Source: AP-15 sp963833745
GTDB lineage: Bacteria; Pseudomonadota; Alphaproteobacteria; ATCC43930; CGMCC-115725
Assembly: GCA_963833745.1 (NCBI GenBank)
Contig: CAWHZD010000003.1
Location: forward strand, 248,001 to 312,000
Length of the DNA stretch: 64,000 nt
Direction of reading: 5' to 3'
The notes under the pieces: generated by a model
Seen by the model: the letters and a program-made list of their open reading frames with translations, nothing else
The model's database searches: none
Told to the model about the DNA's origin: nothing
Part shown: piece after piece, positions 1-8,022 of the stretch
Layout of the letters: each line of letters begins with the position of its first letter
How positions within the stretch are numbered: the stretch's first letter is position 1
Made by a program: the position numbers and the translations under genes

Positions 1-8
1 TATGCCAG

Positions 9-794
9 CTATGCCATAGTGCGGTGTCGATCGGATTGAGCGCGAGGATCGAAATCGCGAGCGGCCGCAGACAGGTCGGCAACCGTCAGCGCCTGCCATT
101 CGACCCGCTTGCGCCATTGACCTAACGTGTTTTCGTGTTTGGCGGCGACCGGCACACCGAGTTCGGGGGCGATCGCGGCAATCAGCCGATCGCAATCCGT
201 GTAGGCGCCAACAAACCAAAAATTTGCCAGCATGTTGTTCAATAATTCGTACTTTCGCTCGGTCGCCATCACGATCAGGACCGGCCAGGGTATCTCAAGC
301 CAATGGGAAAGCAGGAAATGGGCGATGCGGTCGCGAGGAAGTGATCGCATGTATAGCCCAAAGCTATAAGTGCCGCGACCCATGGCCAAGTGGTGCATCA
401 TCCAATAGTTGTACGATGAAACATGAAAGCCGACCGGGTCGCGAAGCAGCACCGCGCGTCGGACTTCCCGGTCGGGGAAATGGCTTTCGAGCGAACGGCC
501 GAGAAAGTGCCCGCCGAGCGCGCGCACCCGCGTCACGTCGGGAACCGTCTTGACGCGATAGCGCCGCCCGGTCAGTGCCCCGAGTATCGAGGCCCGCGCC
601 GGCCGCCACAGCGCACCCGGCACACAGTGCGAATCCAGGTGCGCCTCGACCGTCGTTCCCGCTGTTTTCGGGACGTGGAGCAGGAAATAGATCGCGGCGT
701 TCGGTTCGCCGGCTGGGCTGGCGTCATCCGTTGTCGGGCCTGCCGCCGCCCGCCGGCGAAACCCCATCGAGGAGCCGGGCTGTTTATCGTCCAT
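9..794 (-). CDS. Sulfotransferase-family protein
   Basis: A 261-residue protein that probably transfers a sulfuryl group from PAPS to an acceptor that cannot be named from sequence. Around residues 39-47 it has HVPKTAGTT, the 5'-phosphosulfate-binding loop typical of the sulfotransferase family 2 fold. Near the middle RDPVGFHVSSYNYW matches the 3'-phosphate-binding region (R-D-P followed by S-x-Y). No signal peptide or membrane segment is evident, although many relatives act on envelope glycans. It is the first gene of the window and is followed divergently by an acyl-CoA dehydrogenase, so context does not identify the substrate. The start used is the first Met; a later Met (residue 10) is possible. 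Confidence 0.7.
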   Translation of the reverse strand: MDDKQPGSSMGFRRRAAAGPTTDDASPAGEPNAAIYFLLHVPKTAGTTVEAHLDSHCVPGALWRPARASILGALTGRRYRVKTVPDVTRVRALGGHFLGRSLESHFPDREVRRAVLLRDPVGFHVSSYNYWMMHHLAMGRGTYSFGLYMRSLPRDRIAHFLLSHWLEIPWPVLIVMATERKYELLNNMLANFWFVGAYTDCDRLIAAIAPELGVPVAAKHENTLGQWRKRVEWQALTVADLSAAARDFDPRAQSDRHRTMA

Positions 795-1027
795 CTGCCG
801 AGCCTAAGCGCTCCACGTCAAAACCCGGTGGTAGTATCCTACAAAAATCGGGATCCGGACTCTGACAGCTTATTCGACTGAGCCGAGCTGACAACATCGT
901 GAGGCAAGCGCTACGAGACCGAGCGCTGAAGCGGCGCTCCAGGCGAACCCGCCCGCGCGGATCGAGGTGTCAGCACCGGGCGTCGGGCGATCTTCATCGA
1001 AGCGAGCTGCGAGTGCGGAGAGGGAAC

Positions 1028-2204
1028 ATGACCTTTAGTTTGACCCAGGAGCAGCAGGAGATCCGCGCTGCGGTCGCGCGGCTGTGCCAGCGGTTTGGCG
1101 ACGATTACTGGCTCAAGAAGGACGAGGACGGCGGGTTTCCGCACGAATTCCACCGGGCGATGGCAGAGGGCGGGTGGCTCGGCATCGCGATGCCGCCCGA
1201 ATATGGCGGCAGCGGGCTCGGCATCGCCGAGGCGGCGGTATTGATGCAGGCGGTGGCCCAATCGGGTGCGGGGTTCAGCGGGGCCTCGGCGATCCACATG
1301 AATATTTTCGGGCTGCACCCGGTTGTCGTCTTCGGCAATGACGCGCAGAAGCGCCGTTTTCTGCCGCCGCTGATCGCCGGCGATGAAAAGACCTGCTTTG
1401 CGGTGACCGAGCCTGATACTGGGCTCGACACGACGCGGCTGAAGACCCGCGCCGAGCGGCGCGGCGACCATTACGTGCTGTCTGGCCGCAAGATCTGGAT
1501 CTCGACCGCCCAGGTCGCCGAAAAGATGCTGATCCTTGCGCGTACCACGCCAATCGAAGAGGTGGCGCGGCCGTCGCATGGCATGACCTTGTTCTACACC
1601 GATCTCGATCGCGGCAAGGTCGAGGTCCGCGAGATCCCGAAAATGGGTAGGAAGGCGGTCGAACTCGAACCTGTTGTTCATCGACGGGCTCGAAGTGCCG
1701 ATTGAGGATCGTATCGGTGAGGAGGGCAGGGGGTTTCACTATATCCTGCACGGCATGAACCCGGAGCGCATCCTGATCGCCGCCGAGGCGGTCGGGCTCG
1801 GCCGCGCGGCATTGGCGCGCGCTGCGCGCTATGCCCAGGAGCGAGTGGTGTTCGGTCGGCCGATCGGCCAGAACCAGGCGATCCAGCATCCGCTCGCCGA
1901 ACGCTGGATCGAGCTCGAAGCGGCCGAATTGATGGTGTTGCGCGCGGCTGCCGCCTATGACCGCGGCGACGAGGCGGGCCAGGTCGGCGCCTATGCCAAC
2001 GCCGCCAAATACTGTGCGGCCGAGGCCGGCTTTCGCGCCTGCGAAACCGCGCTGATGACGCATGGCGGGATGGGCTATGCCCGCGAATACCATGTCGAGC
2101 GCTATTTTCGCGAAATCCTGATCGCCCGCATCGCCCCCATCAGCCCGCAGCTGATCCTGTCCCACATCGCCGAACGCGTGCTCGGCCTGCCGAAATCGTA
2201 TTGA
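1028..2204 (+). pseudogene. Acyl-CoA dehydrogenase, interrupted by a one-base frameshift
   Basis: FAD-dependent alpha,beta-dehydrogenation of an acyl-CoA thioester. The ATG at 1028 follows a GGGAA ribosome site and begins MTFSLTQEQQEIRAAV, a standard family N-terminus. FAVTEPDTGLDTT is the FAD/substrate loop. The first frame runs into unrelated residues after KMGRKAVE and stops at 1705. The rest of the protein (LFIDGLEVPIEDRIGEEGRG onward, including MTHGGMGYA) continues in another frame to 2204. Dropping one A at 1662-1663 gives KMGRKAVDSNLLFIDGL, the expected family sequence, and a 391-residue protein. Either a recent mutation or a sequence error. The substrate class cannot be fixed from the motifs seen. 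Confidence 0.85.
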
Positions 2205-2376
2205 GGCATTCAGGCTGTCAAAGTGGCGGATGGGCATTGTCGCGTGCGCAGAACTAGCGGTAAATCCTTTACACGATCGCAAGCTGCAGTGGAAAATTAA
2301 ATGAATAAGATCATCGTTTCAATTCGCAATATTCTTTCTAATAGTCATTGGTGTTGTTGATCCCGCGCGAGCTCAG

Positions 2377-3018
2377 ATGACAGCTGTTATTAAGTCGTTG
2401 ATGGAGACCAGAGCTGGGGCAGCTTTTTTCGAGGAGGTTGGGATCGGCGGGCGACTGAGCGCAGATGAAATACTGACTCGTGTCCAGACACTTCCAGAAC
2501 CCAAAAAAATCGTCGCAATCGGCGCTTTAGAGGCTTACGGCCGGGACATGAGCGTGACTCGGATGCAAGACACTATTGAAGAACGCAGGGAAAAGACAAA
2601 AGTTAATAGTGAAGTAGCTCGACGATTACTCCTTCAAAATTATGAACTCCAGCATCAGGTTTCAAGGTTCTTTATAAATGCCGAGGATCGCGCCGGTATC
2701 TGGGCGGCCAGTGGATTCGCTCCCGGCACTAGCGCGTCGGCATCGTCTACCCGACCCAATCCCATATTGCGTGTTGACGTCGGTGGTATAGAGCGTTGTA
2801 AAATTTATTCTGGCGCAGCCGATATATTTATCAGCTTTGGTTCTGCAGATCTAACGCTTTCCAAAACAGTGATATATGGTCGCAGCGCCATTATGACCCT
2901 TATGACGATGGGATCTATGCGCCTTTCATGCGCACCGCCGCTGGTTTCGATCAAGCAAGTTTTAGATTCGTTTCCCGTTGATACTCGTGCGGGCAAGTAC
3001 ACGGCGTTAGGTGCTTAG
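2377..3018 (+). CDS. Hypothetical, probably exported protein
   Basis: I do not recognise this protein. From this ATG it has 213 residues, is fairly rich in Ser/Ala and charged residues, and has a mid-protein helical stretch (residues about 60-95). It is visibly more AT-rich than its neighbours. In the same frame just upstream (2317-2376) lies FQFAIFFLIVIGVVDPARAQ, which looks like a signal-peptide hydrophobic core ending in an A-x-A cleavage site. That frame has no usable start codon, because TGA lies at 2302. An ATG at 2301 (MNKIIVS...) is one frame off. The real protein is therefore probably a secreted one with a damaged or miscalled 5' end. A second orphan frame starts 16 bases after its stop. 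Confidence 0.5.
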   Translation: MTAVIKSLMETRAGAAFFEEVGIGGRLSADEILTRVQTLPEPKKIVAIGALEAYGRDMSVTRMQDTIEERREKTKVNSEVARRLLLQNYELQHQVSRFFINAEDRAGIWAASGFAPGTSASASSTRPNPILRVDVGGIERCKIYSGAADIFISFGSADLTLSKTVIYGRSAIMTLMTMGSMRLSCAPPLVSIKQVLDSFPVDTRAGKYTALGA

Positions 3019-3033
3019 GAAATAGAACTCGAT

Positions 3034-3429
3034 ATGCCCCCAGAGGAGTTCACCAGATTAGGGGTAGCTATTTTCTCTGTGCCTTCAATAGTGCCACCGC
3101 TTCCGCCCCCATTACCACCTCCAGCACTCGGGAGCGCTGCCGCAGCCGGTATCACCTCCCCGGCCGAAGGCGGGCATAATCAATGCCATTGGGACGAGTA
3201 CTGCCTAACAGCCGATCGACATGCCAAGATTTCGTTTAAATGCGGCAACGTTGCGGTCGAAGCATCAGCCGAGGATGCAAAGGTTGGCGTGGAGAGGGGG
3301 CCGGTTGAGGTATCACCTTGGGTTTCGATCACTCTCGATGACAAAGCCGGAGCGCAGGTCGAATTGCCGGCCGCCGACTGCATCGGCGGATCGAGGAGCG
3401 GGCCAACAGTCGCGCGCAGTCCGATCTGA
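3034..3429 (+). CDS. Hypothetical protein with proline-rich N-terminus
   Basis: Unrecognised 131-residue frame directly downstream of the preceding orphan gene. Residues about 20-32 form a proline run (PPLPPPLPPPAL) after a short hydrophobic stretch. The C-terminal half has alternating hydrophobic and polar residues (ISFKCGNVAVEASAED) suggestive of beta strands, with several cysteines. It may be a second gene of a small operon, or the continuation of the 2377-3018 protein if that locus contains a further frame error. Composition is intermediate between the AT-rich upstream gene and the surrounding chromosome. Confidence 0.35.
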   Translation: MPPEEFTRLGVAIFSVPSIVPPLPPPLPPPALGSAAAAGITSPAEGGHNQCHWDEYCLTADRHAKISFKCGNVAVEASAEDAKVGVERGPVEVSPWVSITLDDKAGAQVELPAADCIGGSRSGPTVARSPI

Positions 3430-3450
3430 AACGAATCCCGGTCTGAGGGA

Positions 3451-3777
3451 TCAGGCGACGCGTTCGAGGGTCGACGCGATAAAGGCGTTGACGCTCTTGC
3501 CCTCGCGCGCAGCGGCTGCGGCGATGCGCCGATGAAGCTCGGGCGAGACCCGGACTGTGAAGTTTCCCGAATAGGGTCGTTCGGGCTCCTTTCCCCTTTC
3601 GCGGCACCATTCGATGTAATCAGCGATCGTTTCGGCGAAGGCTGCCTTCAGCTCGTCGAGGGTGCGACCCTGGAAGGTCAGCACGTCTCGCGTGTTGATG
3701 ACCTCGCCGTGGAACAGTCCTGCCTCCTCGTCGAGTTCGACTTTTGCCAAGTATCCGTCAGATGTCATCATCGTCAT
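3451..3777 (-). CDS. hicB: HicB-type antitoxin
   Basis: 108-residue antitoxin of a type II toxin-antitoxin pair. The N-terminal half (DGYLAKVELDEEAGLFHGEV, then the GRTLDELKAAF segment) is the partly degraded RNase-H-like HicB fold that masks the toxin. The C-terminal part (VRVSPELHRRIAAAAAREGK followed by SVNAFI) is a ribbon-helix-helix DNA-binding domain used for autorepression. Its start overlaps the end of hicA by four bases (ATGA at 3774-3777), so the two are translationally coupled with the toxin first, the usual hicAB order. Function is inferred from family and arrangement. Confidence 0.88.
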   Translation of the reverse strand: MTMMTSDGYLAKVELDEEAGLFHGEVINTRDVLTFQGRTLDELKAAFAETIADYIEWCRERGKEPERPYSGNFTVRVSPELHRRIAAAAAREGKSVNAFIASTLERVA

Positions 3778-4028
3778 GGCGTAACCCCTGCCTCACGCAA
3801 GAACCGGCGCACCGACCGCACCGCACCCCGATCGGTCTCGCGACGCGGATGGGGACGGTGAAATACAGCATCGACCCCGTTGAGGCTCACCCGCACCCGA
3901 GATCCCCGACTCTCCGAAACCGCGGCACCAGTCGCAATGAACAAAGCCTCGATATCGGACCACGCGATGTTTGCCCGCACCGGGTCGGCGAAGACGGCTC
4001 CGAGCGTGCGACGATGCCTTCCGGTCAT
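3774..4028 (-). CDS. hicA: HicA-type toxin (mRNA interferase)
   Basis: 84-residue toxin partner of the adjacent hicB. It matches the longer HicA subtype: RRTLGAVFADPVRANIAWSD at residues 6-25, then a basic strand with SESRGSRVRVSL and the conserved histidine in FHRPHP, and a C-terminal RRFLREAGV helix. HicA proteins fold like a dsRNA-binding domain and use the histidine to cleave mRNA in the absence of HicB. A near-perfect palindrome lies 9 bases upstream of the start codon, consistent with autoregulation by the HicAB complex. Confidence 0.87.
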   Translation of the reverse strand: MTGRHRRTLGAVFADPVRANIAWSDIEALFIATGAAVSESRGSRVRVSLNGVDAVFHRPHPRRETDRGAVRSVRRFLREAGVTP

Positions 4029-4036
4029 CCAATATC

Positions 4037-4053
4037 ATACCATTAAATGGTAT
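4037..4053 (-). promoter_or_regulatory. Probable hicAB operator palindrome
   Basis: ATACCATTAAATGGTAT is an inverted repeat with perfect 8-base arms around one central base, ending 9 bases before the hicA start codon. On the minus strand a TACAAT hexamer (a plausible -10) lies just upstream. HicB ribbon-helix-helix domains bind such palindromes over their own promoter. The assignment is by position and symmetry. Confidence 0.6.
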
Positions 4054-4199
4054 CATCATTGTATGGAGAAAGTCCTCCCATAGCAGGAAGAAGCGCTGAA
4101 ACGCGCCGCACGCGACCGGTGCCGGCCCTTGCTTTCTCTCTCGTTGGCCACGAGAGTTCGGCGAGGGAGCGCGGGCAACGAGAATGGTAGGAGACAGCG

Positions 4200-5027
4200 G
4201 TGCCGGTCACGATCCAACATGAAGCGTTGCGTGTGGCGATCGGCGGGTTTGGGGCGATCGGCAAAGCGGTCGCGCAAAGGCTCGATCAGGGGATCGAGGG
4301 GCTGAGCTTGGCGGCGGTGTCGGCGCGCGACACGGCGCGGGCGGCGGCGGCGATGGCCGAGTACGCGCATCCGGCGCCGATCGTGCCATTGGCCCGGCTG
4401 TGGGAGGAGGCCGACATCGTCGTCGAATGCGCGCCGGCGGCGGTCTTGCGCGACATTGCCGAGCCCGCACTCGCTCACGGGCGTATCGTCATGGTGCTGA
4501 GTTCGGGCGCGCTGCTCGACAATTTCGAGCTGGTCGATCTGGCGCGGCGGCATGGCGGGCGCATTCTGGTGCCAACGGGTGCGCTGCTCGGTCTCGATGC
4601 GGTGCTAGCGGCGGCCGAGGGCGAGATCGCGCGCGTCCACATGATCACGAGAAAACCGCCGGAGGGCCTCGCCGGCGCGCCCTTTCTCGAACGGCACGGC
4701 ATCGGCGTCGACGGGCTCGACGCGCCAAAGCGCGTCTTCACCGGCACGGCGCGGGAGGCGGCGCGCGGCTTTCCGGCCAACGTCAACGTCGCGGCGGCAC
4801 TGGCATTGGCCGGGATCGGGCCGGAGCGGACGACAATCGAAATTTGGGCCGATCCCGGTGTCAGCCGCAACATTCACCGGATCGAAGTCGAGGCCGACGC
4901 CGCCCGTTTCTCGATGCAGATCGAGAATGTGCCCTCAGCCGAAAACCCCAAGACCGGCAGGCTAACGGCGCTCTCGGTGGTCGCTGCACTCAAGAAGCTG
5001 GTCAGCCCACTCGCGATCGGGACGTGA
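4200..5027 (+). CDS. nadX: L-aspartate dehydrogenase
   Basis: 275-residue NAD(P)-dependent enzyme that oxidises L-aspartate to iminoaspartate, the precursor used by quinolinate synthase for NAD. The N-terminus carries a Rossmann dinucleotide site (VAIGGFGAIGKAVAQRL), followed by DIVVECAPAAVL and SSGALLD. The C-terminal half has the family stretch FPANVNVAAALALAG and a VSRNIHRIEV segment with the conserved histidine. The start is a GTG after a TAGGAGA ribosome site. It sits 50 bases before pncA, so the two may form a small NAD-metabolism operon. Some relatives work in aspartate catabolism instead. Confidence 0.85.
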   Translation: MPVTIQHEALRVAIGGFGAIGKAVAQRLDQGIEGLSLAAVSARDTARAAAAMAEYAHPAPIVPLARLWEEADIVVECAPAAVLRDIAEPALAHGRIVMVLSSGALLDNFELVDLARRHGGRILVPTGALLGLDAVLAAAEGEIARVHMITRKPPEGLAGAPFLERHGIGVDGLDAPKRVFTGTAREAARGFPANVNVAAALALAGIGPERTTIEIWADPGVSRNIHRIEVEADAARFSMQIENVPSAENPKTGRLTALSVVAALKKLVSPLAIGT

Positions 5028-5077
5028 GGACCGACGCGAGATGAAGCGAACGATCCCGTAAATTCGGCGAGGGTGAG

Positions 5078-5710
5078 ATGAGCCACAATTCCGGCAGGCG
5101 GTCGCGGGACGATCGCGAAGTGCTGATCATCATCGACGTGCAGAACGATTTCTGCCCGGGCGGCGCGCTCGCGGTGCCCGAGGCGGATCAGATCATCCCG
5201 GCGGTCAACCGGCTCGCAACCGAATTCGCCCATGTCGTCTTGACCCAGGATTGGCATCCCGCGGGGCATTCGTCGTTTGCCGGAGCGCATCCGGGCCGGC
5301 ATCCGTTCGAGACAATCGAGGCCCCCTATGGCCCGCAGACCTTGTGGCCGGACCATTGCGTCCAGGGGACACCGGGAGCCGCGTTTCATCCGGCGTTGGC
5401 CGTCCCGCACGCCGAGCTGATCCTTCGCAAGGGCTTTCGCCGCGCGATCAACTCGTACTCGGCGTTTCGCGAAAACGACCGGCGAACCCCGACCGGCCTC
5501 GGCGCCTATCTGCACGAGCGCGGCTTCGAGCGCGTGACCTTGTGCGGGCTTGCAACCGATTATTGCGTGCTGTTTTCCGCGCTCGACGCCCGCGATGCCG
5601 GTTTTGCGGTCGAACTTGCTGCGTGCGCCTGCCGCGGCATCGACCTCGACGGCTCTCTGGCGCGCGCGGTGCAGGCGATGGCCGAAGCGGGGGTGACGAT
5701 CCGCGATTAG
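5078..5710 (+). CDS. pncA: Nicotinamidase
   Basis: 210-residue cysteine hydrolase of the isochorismatase fold that deamidates nicotinamide to nicotinate for NAD salvage. IIIDVQNDFCPGGAL carries the catalytic Asp. DWHPAGHSSFA holds the metal-binding histidines and WPDHCVQGTPGA is the characteristic nicotinamidase segment. The conserved Lys is in LRKGF and the nucleophilic Cys in GLATDYCVLFSA. Length is normal for the family. It follows nadX on the same strand, which fits joint control of NAD supply. Its stop codon overlaps the stop of the convergent RRM gene. Confidence 0.93.
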   Translation: MSHNSGRRSRDDREVLIIIDVQNDFCPGGALAVPEADQIIPAVNRLATEFAHVVLTQDWHPAGHSSFAGAHPGRHPFETIEAPYGPQTLWPDHCVQGTPGAAFHPALAVPHAELILRKGFRRAINSYSAFRENDRRTPTGLGAYLHERGFERVTLCGLATDYCVLFSALDARDAGFAVELAACACRGIDLDGSLARAVQAMAEAGVTIRD

Positions 5711-6144
5711 ACCCGGCGCGGCAGCGAGCGGCGCTCGACCTGAAAGGTCGGCTGCCGACGGGGCGGCACGCCCGGGGTAAAGACCGAGGCCGAATCCTGC
5801 TCCTCGTCGTTCCGGCGAGGAGCGGGGCGGGGCGGGGCGCGGCGTGTGGCCGACCGGGCGGAGGCGGGCTTTTTTGCCTTGTTCGGATGATCGCTGATGC
5901 GCACGTCGAGATTGTGGCCGCCGATCGCGGTACCGTTCATCGCCTCGACCGCGAGCTTTGCCGCCCGCTCGGTCGCGATATCGACGAAGCCGTAACGCAA
6001 CCGCTTTCCGGTCTCGGGATCCCGGGCGATAAACGCGCTGAGCACAATCCCGAACAAGTCGAAGGCCTCGGCCAATTGATCCTCAGTCAGATCCGGCGGC
6101 AAATTCGCGACAAATACGTTGCCGCGGAAATACTGCAATCTCAT
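5707..6144 (-). CDS. RNA-binding protein with one RRM domain
   Basis: 145-residue protein starting at MRLQYFRGNVFVANLPPDL after a GAGAGGGA ribosome site. The RRM occupies roughly residues 8-85. The RNP2-like strand is VFVANLP, and the RNP1-like strand RYGFVDI keeps the aromatic residue expected to stack on RNA. The C-terminal 60 residues are basic and proline/arginine-rich (RRAPPRPAPRRNDEEQ), probably disordered. Small bacterial RRM proteins of this type are often cold-induced, but nothing here demonstrates that. It converges on pncA with stop codons overlapping. Confidence 0.82.
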   Translation of the reverse strand: MRLQYFRGNVFVANLPPDLTEDQLAEAFDLFGIVLSAFIARDPETGKRLRYGFVDIATERAAKLAVEAMNGTAIGGHNLDVRISDHPNKAKKPASARSATRRAPPRPAPRRNDEEQDSASVFTPGVPPRRQPTFQVERRSLPRRV

Positions 6145-6350
6145 CGAGTGTGTCCCTCTCGACCCATTTATTTCACCCCGTAGGCGCTTGCCCAGCATGG
6201 CTGGCGTAGCCACGGCAGGGGATTGTTGACTTTGCAGTGCTGCGTTGCACAAGAAAGGCTTGGACCGCCGCGGACCGCAACAGAGCTTGCTCCTGGTCAC
6301 GCATAGCGCAAGATTGCCACGACATTTGTACGACGGAGGTTGATGGTTTG

Positions 6351-7226
6351 ATGATCCCGCGCAAGCGCAGCACTTTTTCAGCGATCGTCGACCGGCCGCC
6401 GCTGAAATTGCCGAACCGCGCCCGCATTGTGGTGTGGACGATCGTCAATCTGGAGTTCTGGTCGATCTCGCGGCCGATGGCGCGGCAGGTGTTGCCGGCG
6501 CCGACCGGGCAGGTGCTGCTGCCCGACGTGCCGAACTGGTCTTGGCACGAATACGGCATGCAAGTCGGCGTCTGGCGCTTTTTCGACCTATTCCAAAACC
6601 TCGGCATCCGCCCAACGCTGTCGATCAATGCCCGTGTGTGCGAAGAGTACCCGCGTGTGGCGAATGCGGCGCGCCTAGCCGGCTGGGAGTTTATGGGCCA
6701 TGCCTGGGAGCAGATGCCGATCCACAATGTCGAGGGTCAGGGGAAGATGATCGGCAAGTCGCTGGACACGCTCGAACGTGCCGCCGGCACGAGGCCGAAA
6801 GGCTGGCTCGGCCCCGGTCTGACCGAGACGTATGAGACGCCGGACTTACTGGCTGCCGCCGGCATCAAATATATTGGCGACTGGGTTTATGACGACGAGC
6901 CGACCGAAATCCGCACCAAATACGGCCCGCTGATCACCTTGCCCTATTCGGTCGAGCTCAACGACATCCCGATGATGCTCGTGCAGCATCATAAATCGGC
7001 TTATTTCACGACGCGCTGCATCGACAGCTTCGAGCGGCTTTATCAGGAAGGGGCGGAGCGGGCCAAGATCATGGCAATCGCCATCCATCCCTATATCAGC
7101 GGCCAGCCGCACCGCATCAAATACCTCGAAGCGGTGTACGATCACATCAATCGCTACGCCGGCGTGCTGCATTGGAACGGGACGGAGATCCTCGACTGGT
7201 ATTTGGCGGCGAGGACGCCGGGCTGA
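6351..7226 (+). CDS. Polysaccharide deacetylase-family hydrolase
   Basis: 291-residue NodB-fold protein of the branch that includes allantoinase PuuE-like and other amide hydrolases rather than classical chitin deacetylases. Features include a WTIVNLEFWS strand, WSWHEYGMQVGVWRFFDL, LGIRPTLSINARV, and EFMGHAWEQMPIH with metal-binding histidine. Later come GWLGPGLTETYETPDLLAAA and the C-terminal IAIHPYISGQPHR motif with the catalytic-base histidine. The ATG at 6351 follows an ACGGAGG ribosome site. No signal peptide is evident, suggesting a cytoplasmic small-molecule substrate. Neighbours do not identify it. Confidence 0.78.
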   Translation: MIPRKRSTFSAIVDRPPLKLPNRARIVVWTIVNLEFWSISRPMARQVLPAPTGQVLLPDVPNWSWHEYGMQVGVWRFFDLFQNLGIRPTLSINARVCEEYPRVANAARLAGWEFMGHAWEQMPIHNVEGQGKMIGKSLDTLERAAGTRPKGWLGPGLTETYETPDLLAAAGIKYIGDWVYDDEPTEIRTKYGPLITLPYSVELNDIPMMLVQHHKSAYFTTRCIDSFERLYQEGAERAKIMAIAIHPYISGQPHRIKYLEAVYDHINRYAGVLHWNGTEILDWYLAARTPG

Positions 7227-7769
7227 CGAATGCGAGCGACGGGAAGATCGTGGTGCTGACCGAGGGGTTCGATTATTCGCCGGACGGCGTCGGCTCGAAC
7301 CGCCGGAAGGCGTGCGGATGGCGGTTTGGGTCACCGCGTCGCGGGACAGCCGGTCGGAGGCTGGTACGCGACGCGGCAGGAGAGCCGCCCGCCTCCTCTG
7401 CTTATTAGTTGCCGACCATCAACCTCGCCGCCCGCCTCGCGCTGACGCAGAATATTGTCTTCGGTGCCCCCTATCGCGCCGATCGGCCGCCTCGGTTACG
7501 GCGCGAACCCAGTGTCCGTCAGCTTGAAGAAAACACCCACTCCAGAAATGCCGCCAAGCGTCGTCGTTCCACAAAGCGCTCCCTTCTCATTGGCAATGAG
7601 CCCGGCGGAAGGCAAGCCACCATCTTGCTGTCTGCGAAGCTCCAGAGCACCGTCTCGGTCCGATCAGTTCTTCAGTTCTCAATCAGGCGGCGAGTCGGTG
7701 ACGTGCTCTCGCCAAGGCGAGCCACAAGTTCGAAGACACCGGCCGGGCGTTCCGCGATAGCTCGGGGCA
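7227..7769. other. Intergenic stretch without a convincing gene
   Basis: About 540 bases between the deacetylase and the vapBC promoter. Several open frames exist but they lack ribosome sites and recognisable motifs, and read as low-complexity Arg/Ser/Pro-rich peptides. I see no RNA gene or repeat here. Confidence 0.5.
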
Positions 7770-7798
7770 TTGACTAGGACATCAAATGATGACATAAT
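7770..7798 (+). promoter_or_regulatory. vapBC promoter with embedded palindrome
   Basis: TTGACT at 7770-7775 and CATAAT at 7793-7798 are separated by exactly 17 bases, a good sigma-70 match. Between them CATCAAATGATG (7780-7791) is a 5+5 inverted repeat that a VapB dimer could occupy to repress the operon. The vapB start codon lies 26 bases past the -10. Confidence 0.65.
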
Positions 7799-7824
7799 CT
7801 ATGCCTCTACAATGCCAGGACAAG

Positions 7825-8022
7825 ATGCGCACGACACTTGCTCTCGACGACGAGCTGCTCGCTGAGGCCGAGGCCTACACCGGACTGCATGAGAAATCCG
7901 CTCTGGTCCGCGAGGCGCTGCGGGCATTGGTCGAACGCGAAAGCGCCCGCCGGCTGGCGCGCCTCGGCGGCAGCGAGCCCGATCTCGCGCCGATCCCGCG
8001 GCGACGGACGAAACGTGGGTGA
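7825..8022 (+). CDS. vapB: VapB-type antitoxin
   Basis: 65-residue antitoxin beginning MRTTLALDDELLAEAEAYTG, the typical ribbon-helix-helix N-terminus of the VapB family seen in actinobacteria and alphaproteobacteria. The EKSALVREALRALVERESAR helix follows, and a basic flexible tail (PRRRTKRG) would wrap the toxin. The ATG at 7825 is preferred over one at 7801 because it follows AGGACA and gives the normal N-terminus. The gene overlaps vapC by four bases, the usual coupling. Regulation is probably through the palindromic promoter just upstream. Confidence 0.88.
   Translation: MRTTLALDDELLAEAEAYTGLHEKSALVREALRALVERESARRLARLGGSEPDLAPIPRRRTKRG

Noticed and set aside
7409..7777. Open frames between the polysaccharide deacetylase and vapBC
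   Set aside because: No start context, no motif, Arg/Ser-rich translation; better regarded as non-coding.
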